Shown here piece after piece: positions 1 to 5,406 of a stretch of 5,406 nt of DNA. Positions within the stretch are counted from its first letter, which is position 1; each line of letters opens with the position of its first letter. The DNA is from an uncultured Desulfobacterales bacterium (GTDB lineage Bacteria > Desulfobacterota > Desulfobacteria > Desulfobacterales > UBA11574), in assembly GCA_937925895.1 (NCBI GenBank), contig CALANC010000012.1, positions 1 through 5,406 on the forward strand, given 5' to 3'. The translations under genes were made by a program, and so were the position numbers. The notes below the pieces were generated by a model. That model was given only the letters and a program-made list of their open reading frames with translations. It was not told the origin of the DNA and did no database searches.

Positions 1-187
1 CTTTTCCGCGGTTGGTAAAAGCAGCAGAATCCCCGGGGTCAAGGCGGATTACTTCATCCCAAAATGCCAATGCTTCTTTAGGATTGGTATTCACATCCGG
101 GGGATGTGTCTTCGCCACAGTAAAAGTTGCCGTAGCGAATAAAAAACATGCAATAATGAGAACGCATGTTTTATTAAATCGTTTCAT
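1..187 (-). CDS. Exported TPR-repeat protein, N-terminal part only (runs off the window)
   Basis: The first 62 codons are visible; the gene continues past the left edge. It starts MKRFNKTCVLIIACFLFATA, a typical Sec signal: basic n-region, then a hydrophobic core to about residue 25, with a plausible signal peptidase I site after TVA (residue 25). Residues 34-62 (NPKEALAFWDEVIRLDPGDSAAFTNRGK) fit a tetratricopeptide unit, with the EAL, the Asp-Pro after the second helix and the start of the next helix in their usual places. The product is therefore probably periplasmic and acts by protein-protein contact. The start is supported by an excellent Shine-Dalgarno (193-202). The start codon lies inside the pump gene, and the two genes overlap by 14 nt in different frames, so translation is probably coupled to the pump. 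The specific function is unknown: a metal-stress or assembly factor is inference from context. Cys14 follows a lipobox-like IIA, but only mid-way through the hydrophobic core, so a lipoprotein is less likely. Confidence 0.85.
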   Translation of the reverse strand, partial: MKRFNKTCVLIIACFLFATATFTVAKTHPPDVNTNPKEALAFWDEVIRLDPGDSAAFTNRGK

Positions 188-3100
188 CGGATTCACCTCC
201 TCGATAACTATCGTCATCAGTCCTGATGTTGTTCTCAATTGCTGAGTCTATCCAGACATGACGGAGTTCCCATCGTTTCCAAATTTCGTAAACTGCCGGA
301 ATAATTATCAGCGTAAGCATGGTAGATGACACCAAACCCCCTACCATGGGAGCTGCGATACGTTTCATCACCTGCGAACCGGTTTCCACACCCCACATGA
401 CCGGCATCAGTCCGATTAGCGTCGTCGAAACGGTCATCAGTATCGGCCGCACCCTTTCGACGGCCCCTTCTTCGATAGACGCGTGGAGGTCTGCTTTTGT
501 GTTCATCATTCCGCTGGAATGCCGCCTCTTGAAGGATTCATTGAGGTAAAGGAGCATTACAATCCCCGTTTCGGTGGAAAGACCGGCCAAAGCAAGGAAT
601 CCCACCGCCACCGCAACTGAAATGTTGTAGCCTAGCACGTAGAGAAGCCAAATCCCGCCAAGAAGCGCAAAGGGGATGCCTGCCATAACGATGACGGCTT
701 CAATGATCCGGTTAAAATGTACATACAAAAGGACAAAAATTACTGCCAGCGTTATCGGTACGATAATGTTCAGCGTCTTTCGGGCTTTTTCCATGTACTC
801 GAATTGACCCGACCATACTATGGAGTATCCGGTTGGAAGAACAACCTCCCGGTCAACTACGGCTTTGGCTCGCTTTACGTAAGTTCCAACGTCTATTCCC
901 TTGAGATCAACGTATATCCAGGCCGTCTGCCGGGAATTTTCGCTTTTGATACCTGCCGGGCCCTTGTGAATGGAAATCTCGGCCAGCTGCGCCAGTGGAA
1001 CTTGGGCACCGGTGGGCGCGGAAACCAGGACACGTTTAAGCTGGTTAATGTTGTCTCTAAGCTCTCGGTTGTAGCGCAGATTGACCGGGTATCGCTCTAG
1101 TCCTTCAACCGTATAAGTGACATTCATCCCGCCGATGGCGGTCATAATGACATGTTGGACATCTGAAATTGTCAGTCCATATCTGGCAATCTGCTCCCGT
1201 TGAATTTCAAAATCAAGATAGTTTCCGCCTGTAACCCGCTCGGAATAGGCAGAAAGTGTCCCTGGAACATCCTGTATAACCGCCTCGATTCGGGATCCAA
1301 TCTCCGAAAGGACCTCCAAGTCCGGACCCATAAGCTTGATACCAACCGGTGTTTTGATTCCTGTGGAAAGCATATCGGTACGGGTTTTGATCGGCATGGT
1401 CCAGGCATTGGTAAGACCCGGAAACTGAATGGCCTTGTCCAGGTCAGCAACAAGTTCTTCTATGGTGGAGTAACGCTCTTCAGGCCATATCCATGTTAGC
1501 GGCGCTTTCAGCCATTTCGGCCAGTTTGAAAAGAACCGTTCCACTTTTTTCTTCCGCCATTCGTGTATCACCTTTCCTTTTTTAACCTCCGGCCATATCC
1601 ACACCAGTGGTTTTTTCAGCCACCCCGGCCATTCCGAGAAAAACCGTTTGATGGGCATTTTTTCGTATTCCTTCGTCGGCCGGAGCATGATCGTAGTTTC
1701 TATCATAGAGAGGGGTGCCGGATCGGTTGCGGTCTCTGCTCGGCCGATCTTTCCCAGCGCGTGATGTACTTCAGGGAAACTTTTGATTATTTTGTCCGTC
1801 TGTTGGATCAACTCCTTTGCTTTGGTAATGGAGATGCCGGGCAACGTTGTCGGCATATACAACAGATCCCCTTCGTTTAACGGCGGCATGAATTCGCTGC
1901 CAAGTCGGGAGGCCGGGTATATTGAGACCACCAAAACAACAAGAGCAATGAGCAAAGTGGTCTTTCGCCGTTTCAGCACGGCGCGAATGAACGGGCGGTA
2001 AAGCCAAATTAAGAACCGGTTTAAAGGATTCCGGGTTTCGGATATGATCTGCTGGGCAATCAGACACAAGGCCGAAAAAATGGACACGCCAAAAGCAGCG
2101 ATGAGCGCCCAGTCCGGAAGGTCTCGATTCAGAAAGTATGAACTCATAATGCCGGTAACAATGACCAAAATCGGCGGGCCGGCAACCGCTGCGATCCACG
2201 TCGCTAATTTGCGTCTCTTGGTCGTTTCAGGTGCAAATGTCTTTTCCCGGACAAAAAACGTCATCAACACCGGAACGATGGTTATGGCCACCAGGGATGA
2301 AGCTGCAATGGCAAACGTGTATGTGTAGGCTAGCGGTTTAAACAGACGACCCGACTGCTCCTGAAGACTCAACACCGGAAGGAAAGAAACGGTGATAATC
2401 AGCAGACTGAAAAAAAGAGCCGGTCCGACTTCTTTGGCGGCTTCCAGAATTATCGTTGAGTGGGATTTCGTTTCCCGGTCTTTTTCCAGGTGTTTATGCG
2501 CATTCTCAACCAGGACCACCGATGCGTCAACCATCACGCCAATAGCGATGGCAATGCCGCCCAGGCTCATTATGTTAGCATTGATTCGCAGCAGGTACAT
2601 GACTAGAAAGGAAATCAAAAGTCCAACGGGAAGCGTTAAAATGGCGACAAAGGCCGATCGAATGTGAAGCAGAAAGATAATACACATGAGTGCAACCACG
2701 GCTATTTCCGCAAGCAGCTTGCCTTTTAACGTTCGAATGGCATTTTCGATCAATCCGGAACGGTCATAACCTTCTACGATAACTACCCCTTCGGGAAGTC
2801 CCTTTTCGAGCGTCCTGAGCTTTTTCTTGACATTTCGAATCACCTCGAGGGCATTCTCACCATACCGCATCACAACGATACCGCCAACCGCTTCTCCCTC
2901 TCCATTCCACTCGAGTATGCCGCGACGAAGTTCCGGGCCGATATTGATATCGGCGATGTTCTTTAATAAAATCGGTGTTCCCATCCGGTCAACGCCCACG
3001 GCAACGTTCTGCAAATCTGCCTTTGATTGAATGTATCCGAGACCGCGAACCATGAATTCGGTTTCCCCCATTTCGACAAGTTTGCCGCCGACGTCATTAT

Positions 3101-3740
3101 TTGATTGCTGGATGGCCCGCTTAACCCTTTGAATGGACAGACCATATGCCAGCAGTTTATTGGGATCCACTTCAATCTGATATTGTTTTACAAACCCGCC
3201 AATACTCGCCACTTCGGAAACGCCGGGTACGGCTGTCAATTCATACCTGAGATACCAGTCTTGAAGACTCCTGAGATTCTGCAGATCATACTTGCCGGTG
3301 GTATCTTTGAGTATGTATTCATAGACCCATCCCACACCCGTGGCATCTGGACCCAAACTCGGTGTTACGCCGGACGGGAGTCTTCCTGCCACAAAGTTAA
3401 GGTATTCCAGCACCCGTGACCGAGCCCAGTACAGATCGGTTCCATCCTCAAATATAATGTAGACAAAAGAATAGCCGAAAAATGAGTATCCGCGAACGAC
3501 TTTTGCAAAAGGCACGCTTAACATGGCGGTAGTCAGGGGGTAAGTGACCTGATCCTCCACCACCTGAGGGGCCTGACCTGGATATTCGGTAAAAATAATA
3601 ACCTGTGCGTCCGAAAGATCGGGGATCGCATCAAGAGGGGTATTCACCATGGCAAGAATTCCACCAAACATCACGAACAATGTTGCCAGAATTACCATGA
3701 ACTTGTTGTTAATCGACCATTCGATTATTTTTGCAATCAT
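174..3740 (-). CDS. cusA: CusA-like heavy-metal efflux RND pump (HME-RND), Cu+/Ag+ type, extended variant
   Basis: Inner-membrane, proton-driven trimeric pump exporting monovalent metal through the adaptor and channel encoded upstream. The family pattern is unmistakable from the start: TPLDAIPDLSDAQVI (34-48), YPGQAPQVVEDQVTYPLTT (53-71), EDGTDLYWARSRVLEYL (98-114), GPDATGVGWVYEY (130-142). TM1 is about 12-31, TM2-6 about 340-496, TM7 about 592-610 and TM8-12 about 990-1151, with two large periplasmic loops. The three-Met substrate site of E. coli CusA (M573, M623, M672) is kept as M629, M679 and M790, which favours Cu/Ag over the Zn/Co/Cd pumps. D405 and E939 of the proton relay are kept (D405, E1057), but K984 is I1100. 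At 1188 aa it is about 140 longer than E. coli CusA (1047). The excess lies mainly at 494-570 (probable extra membrane hairpin), at 680-789 (duplicated Trp-rich unit) and in a charged tail (1158-1188). ATG at 3740 is chosen because an in-frame TAG lies 13 codons upstream with no start codon between; GGGG 8 nt before it is a modest ribosome site. The exact metal remains inference. Confidence 0.95.
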   Translation of the reverse strand: MIAKIIEWSINNKFMVILATLFVMFGGILAMVNTPLDAIPDLSDAQVIIFTEYPGQAPQVVEDQVTYPLTTAMLSVPFAKVVRGYSFFGYSFVYIIFEDGTDLYWARSRVLEYLNFVAGRLPSGVTPSLGPDATGVGWVYEYILKDTTGKYDLQNLRSLQDWYLRYELTAVPGVSEVASIGGFVKQYQIEVDPNKLLAYGLSIQRVKRAIQQSNNDVGGKLVEMGETEFMVRGLGYIQSKADLQNVAVGVDRMGTPILLKNIADINIGPELRRGILEWNGEGEAVGGIVVMRYGENALEVIRNVKKKLRTLEKGLPEGVVIVEGYDRSGLIENAIRTLKGKLLAEIAVVALMCIIFLLHIRSAFVAILTLPVGLLISFLVMYLLRINANIMSLGGIAIAIGVMVDASVVLVENAHKHLEKDRETKSHSTIILEAAKEVGPALFFSLLIITVSFLPVLSLQEQSGRLFKPLAYTYTFAIAASSLVAITIVPVLMTFFVREKTFAPETTKRRKLATWIAAVAGPPILVIVTGIMSSYFLNRDLPDWALIAAFGVSIFSALCLIAQQIISETRNPLNRFLIWLYRPFIRAVLKRRKTTLLIALVVLVVSIYPASRLGSEFMPPLNEGDLLYMPTTLPGISITKAKELIQQTDKIIKSFPEVHHALGKIGRAETATDPAPLSMIETTIMLRPTKEYEKMPIKRFFSEWPGWLKKPLVWIWPEVKKGKVIHEWRKKKVERFFSNWPKWLKAPLTWIWPEERYSTIEELVADLDKAIQFPGLTNAWTMPIKTRTDMLSTGIKTPVGIKLMGPDLEVLSEIGSRIEAVIQDVPGTLSAYSERVTGGNYLDFEIQREQIARYGLTISDVQHVIMTAIGGMNVTYTVEGLERYPVNLRYNRELRDNINQLKRVLVSAPTGAQVPLAQLAEISIHKGPAGIKSENSRQTAWIYVDLKGIDVGTYVKRAKAVVDREVVLPTGYSIVWSGQFEYMEKARKTLNIIVPITLAVIFVLLYVHFNRIIEAVIVMAGIPFALLGGIWLLYVLGYNISVAVAVGFLALAGLSTETGIVMLLYLNESFKRRHSSGMMNTKADLHASIEEGAVERVRPILMTVSTTLIGLMPVMWGVETGSQVMKRIAAPMVGGLVSSTMLTLIIIPAVYEIWKRWELRHVWIDSAIENNIRTDDDSYRGGESDETI
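193..202 (-). promoter_or_regulatory. Strong Shine-Dalgarno for the TPR gene, inside the pump gene
   Basis: On the minus strand this reads GAGGAGGTGA, a nine-base match to the 16S rRNA anti-Shine-Dalgarno end. The AGGAGG core ends 8 nt before the ATG at 187. It encodes part of the acidic C-terminal tail of the RND pump, and it fixes the start of the overlapping TPR gene. Confidence 0.85.
1455..1670 (-). repeat. Tandem duplication of a 36-residue Trp-rich unit in the pump
   Basis: Two adjacent 108-nt units encode pump residues 691-726 (1563-1670) and 727-762 (1455-1562). The core pattern is RFFSxWPxWLKxPLxWIWPE, at 699-718 and 735-754, 16 of 20 residues identical. The flanks are weaker (EYEKMPIK against EWRKKKVE). 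At the DNA level I count about 18 differences in the 60-base core, many at third codon positions, so the duplication is old and the protein sequence has been kept. The second copy reads straight into the normal family sequence (EELVADLDKAIQFPG), so it looks like the ancestral one. The unit replaces a short E. coli segment (about residues 633-645, including M640) between the metal-site methionines M679 and M790. Confidence 0.9.
2034..2246 (-). other. Insertion in the pump encoding a probable extra two-helix membrane hairpin
   Basis: Pump residues 499-569. In E. coli CusA the end of TM6 (PILM) is followed after about 14 residues by NPLNRFL; here PVLM (490-493) and NPLNRFL (571-577) are 78 apart. 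The added stretch contains two hydrophobic segments, about 513-535 and 544-566, joined by the short polar turn NRDLPD, with a basic KRRK before the first. Two extra helices would keep the topology of the rest of the protein and place the linker at the cytoplasmic face, where the family normally has an amphipathic helix. Confidence 0.7.
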
Positions 3741-3741
3741 C

Positions 3742-3837
3742 TCATTGACCCCGCGTGTATCTTTCTGAATATCCCAATCCTAGATGCCGAATTTGAAATA
3801 AAGGGAACATTTCATTTTGCGAATGTATTCTCAACAT
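3742..3837 (-). other. 31-codon open frame filling the adaptor-pump gap; coding status doubtful
   Basis: The gap between adaptor stop and pump start is 99 nt. One frame is open across nearly all of it: ATG at 3837, two bases after the adaptor TAA, to TGA at 3742-3744, one base before the pump ATG. The peptide begins MLRIHSQNEMFPLF and is mildly basic, with no recognisable domain, signal or metal motif. The upstream ribosome site is poor (AGAGACAGAAT). An open frame this short can easily arise by chance, so it may simply be spacer. No hairpin or promoter-like element stands out in the gap. Confidence 0.15.
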
Positions 3838-3839
3838 TG

Positions 3840-5207
3840 TTATTCTGTCTCTGTATCTTCCAATACGTCTTCATCGACTTCCTTTATAGGTTCTTTCATG
3901 TCTTCCATTTTCGCCTTACTTTTCGCCCGCTTAATTTCCAGCATTTTCTGGACAGCCTCTTTAAGATTGGATTCCGAATCGATGAGGAACTGTCCGGATG
4001 TGACGATGGTTTCACCCGGTGCAAGGCCTTCCAGAACTTGAACCATTCCATTATCCAAAGATAGGCCCAATGTCACATTTCGAGGTACGAACTTGTTTTC
4101 GTCCCGCGTAACAAAAACCACGTTCCGTTCTCCTGAACGAATTACCGCTTCAGAAGGTATAACCAACCCTTCTCTCCCGGTAGCGGTGTTGATTCGAACG
4201 TTTGCATACATATCCGGTTTGAGTAAAAGATCCGGATTGTCGAACTCCAGCCGGACGACGACATCTCTGGTCTTTGGTTGAAGGTAGGGGTAGACGTAAG
4301 AAACGGTTCCTGAAAACATCTTTCCCGGTTGGTAAGGCAGGCTCATTTCGGCTTCCAGCCCCTGGATCACCCAGGGAAGTTCATATTCATAAATGTGGGC
4401 TTCAACCCATACCTTGGACAGATCGGAAATCCTGTATATCATGGTTCCCGGTTTAACATACATCCCTCCTTCTACCTTCCTCTCGATCACATATCCGCTG
4501 ATCGGTGAGCGGATCATTAAGGTTTTCTTAACCTCACCCGTTTGTTCGATAATTTGAATTTCGCTTTCAGATATGTCAAAATACTGAAGTCTTTTGCGTG
4601 AAGAAGCCAGGAAGTCGGTAGACCCTCTGCTTTGCTGGTGTTTCAAACTACCTATTGTGGCAAGAAATTCTTCCTGGGCAGCCAGAAGTTCAGGCGAAAA
4701 AATATCAAAAAGTGGCTGGCCTTTTTCCACGTACATTCCCGTGATATCAACATACAGCTTTTCGATCCAGCCGCCTACCTTGGAACTGATCTGAGCTGTA
4801 CGCGTTTCATCGGAAGTAACATGACCGTAAGTTCTAATGGTGTGAGTAAGCGGCTTTTTCTCAACGATGGCCTTACGAAGTCCCATATTTTGTTGTGTCA
4901 CCGGATCGATGACCACCTCTACGCCGCTCACAAGAGCGTCCTCATAGACAGGTACCAGATCCATACCCATGGCACTCTTTCCCGGCTTGTCATAGATCTC
5001 GGTGGGGTTCATCGGTGAACGCCAGTAGGCAATCTTTCGCTCGGTTGTTCCTTCCATTTTGCCGGGTAATGAATGACTGCTGTGCCGTGATCCGAGATAG
5101 CCAAGAAAATAGGCACTACTTCCGGCAAGCAGCAAGGTGATCAGTGCAGTCAACAGAATCAGTCGAATAGTGGGCATAAATTTTTTGCTAGAAACATCTG
5201 CTGTCAT
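3840..5207 (-). CDS. cusB: CusB-like periplasmic adaptor (membrane fusion protein) with N-terminal heavy-metal-binding motif
   Basis: A 455-aa adaptor linking the RND pump to the outer-membrane channel and delivering metal to the pump. Residues 12-38 form one hydrophobic segment, probably an uncleaved inner-membrane anchor. Residues 60-88 (YWRSPMNP...DKPGKSAMGMDLVPVY) are the heavy-metal-binding segment of the CusB family; M66, M80 and M82 match the Cu/Ag-binding M49, M64 and M66 of E. coli CusB. Then follow the first lipoyl half (about 133-170), a short alpha-hairpin (about 172-223), the second lipoyl half (RSPISGYVIERKVEGGMYV, 233-251), the beta-barrel (about 265-341) and the membrane-proximal domain (about 346-420, with GLAPGETIVTSGQFLIDSESNL). 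The tail 424-455 is basic and then strongly acidic, with no CusF-like domain. ATG at 5207 is preceded by AGGTG at 5 nt spacing; M11 is a less likely start. The gene lies 85 nt after the channel gene and 99 nt before the pump, presumably in one transcript. Confidence 0.94.
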   Translation of the reverse strand: MTADVSSKKFMPTIRLILLTALITLLLAGSSAYFLGYLGSRHSSHSLPGKMEGTTERKIAYWRSPMNPTEIYDKPGKSAMGMDLVPVYEDALVSGVEVVIDPVTQQNMGLRKAIVEKKPLTHTIRTYGHVTSDETRTAQISSKVGGWIEKLYVDITGMYVEKGQPLFDIFSPELLAAQEEFLATIGSLKHQQSRGSTDFLASSRKRLQYFDISESEIQIIEQTGEVKKTLMIRSPISGYVIERKVEGGMYVKPGTMIYRISDLSKVWVEAHIYEYELPWVIQGLEAEMSLPYQPGKMFSGTVSYVYPYLQPKTRDVVVRLEFDNPDLLLKPDMYANVRINTATGREGLVIPSEAVIRSGERNVVFVTRDENKFVPRNVTLGLSLDNGMVQVLEGLAPGETIVTSGQFLIDSESNLKEAVQKMLEIKRAKSKAKMEDMKEPIKEVDEDVLEDTETE

Positions 5208-5212
5208 GGTTA

Positions 5213-5217
5213 CACCT
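5213..5217 (-). promoter_or_regulatory. Ribosome binding site of the adaptor gene
   Basis: The minus strand reads AGGTG, then TAACC, then the ATG at 5207. Five-base spacing and a good core favour this start over the in-frame Met at codon 11. Confidence 0.6.
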
Positions 5218-5292
5218 ACTTAAGTTTCGGATTATCATTTAGTATAACGAATACTTGGGTCGTAAGTTTTCCGATTTCCCGATTAAAAAACC

Positions 5293-5406
5293 TCAATTCA
5301 GAGAAACCCCGATCACTCTGTCCAGTTCCGCCTGGGCAATACCGATATCTGCATACTTTCTCTCCAAAGTCAGATGTGCATTCAGCCAGATCGTATAGGA
5401 AGCAAT
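5293..5406 (-). CDS. TolC-family outer-membrane efflux protein, C-terminal 37 residues only
   Basis: The reading frame enters at the right edge and ends at TGA 5293-5295. The visible peptide begins IASYTIWLNAHLTLERKYAD and continues IGIAQAELDRVIGVSLN. This is the usual end of TolC/CusC-type channels: a long amphipathic helix finishing in a motif of the form A-x-AELxRxIGxxL. The protein would form the outer-membrane and periplasmic tunnel of the efflux complex. Its position directly before the adaptor, on the same strand, matches the channel-adaptor-pump order of cus/czc operons and supports the call. With only the tail visible, metal specificity and a cusC symbol cannot be claimed. Confidence 0.8.
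   Translation of the reverse strand: MASYTIWLNAHLTLERKYADIGIAQAELDRVIGVSLN

Noticed and set aside
139..153. Lipobox in the TPR protein signal (IIAC, Cys14)
   Set aside because: The hydrophobic core before Cys14 would be only about seven residues and continues well past it; a signal peptidase I site near residue 25 fits better.
717..1100. Plus-strand open frame of 127 codons opposite the pump gene
   Set aside because: It is antisense to a clearly conserved part of the pump, has no recognisable domain, and is explained by codon bias of the opposite strand. The same applies to the other plus-strand frames within 200-5020.
1771..2199. Minus-strand open frame of 142 codons within the pump gene
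   Set aside because: It is a shifted frame of the same strand overlapping well-conserved pump sequence, has no domain, and the pump frame is unbroken here, so it is not evidence of a frameshift.
174..3740. Pump as a Zn/Co/Cd CzcA-type transporter
   Set aside because: The RVRPI motif is CzcA-like, but all three Cu/Ag-binding methionines and the CusB-type Met motif in the adaptor are present, which favours monovalent Cu/Ag.
5208..5292. Possible promoter or operator before the adaptor gene (AT-rich TATACT and GATAAT, palindrome ACTTAAGT, TTAT/ATAA inverted repeat)
   Set aside because: No -35 box lies at proper spacing from either -10-like hexamer, the repeats are very short, and nothing resembles CueR or CusR boxes. 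The genes fit a single operon, so no internal promoter is needed.
5280..5310. T-run just after the channel gene stop as a terminator
   Set aside because: The minus strand has six T, but no stable stem precedes them; the nearest inverted pairs are only about 3 bp, and the operon continues.

Overview
The window holds part of a tripartite heavy-metal efflux operon of the Cus (Cu+/Ag+) type, read entirely on the minus strand. In transcription order it contains: the last 37 codons of a TolC-like outer-membrane channel protein (5293-5406); a complete CusB-like periplasmic adaptor with an N-terminal heavy-metal-binding motif (3840-5207); a complete, unusually long (1188 aa) CusA-like RND pump (174-3740); and the first 62 codons of an exported TPR protein (1-187). 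The last gene overlaps the pump gene by 14 nt, and its strong Shine-Dalgarno lies inside the pump gene. The order channel-adaptor-pump is the usual one for such operons.

The three pump genes would form an envelope-spanning complex. The adaptor captures periplasmic metal through its Met motif (M66, M80, M82), passes it to the three-Met site of the pump (M629, M679, M790), and the proton-driven trimeric pump expels it through the outer-membrane channel. The channel shows the organism is Gram-negative. Base composition is roughly balanced. No gene allows a firm assignment to genus; a proteobacterial or Desulfobacterota-like host is only a guess.

The system is a known family, but the pump departs from the E. 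coli CusA pattern in four ways. (1) A Trp-rich 36-residue unit is tandemly duplicated in the periplasmic porter domain, between two of the metal-binding methionines. (2) About 64 extra residues, probably a two-helix membrane hairpin, lie between TM6 and TM7. (3) The proton-relay Lys (K984 in E. coli CusA) is Ile. (4) Most methionine pairs of the transmembrane relay are incomplete, although the periplasmic three-Met site is intact. The coupled TPR gene is a candidate accessory factor.

The non-coding gaps are short: about 85 nt between channel and adaptor genes and about 99 nt between adaptor and pump genes. I see no convincing promoter, terminator, RNA gene, mobile element or CRISPR array. Comparisons with E. 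coli CusA and CusB were made from memory of those sequences, without a computed alignment.
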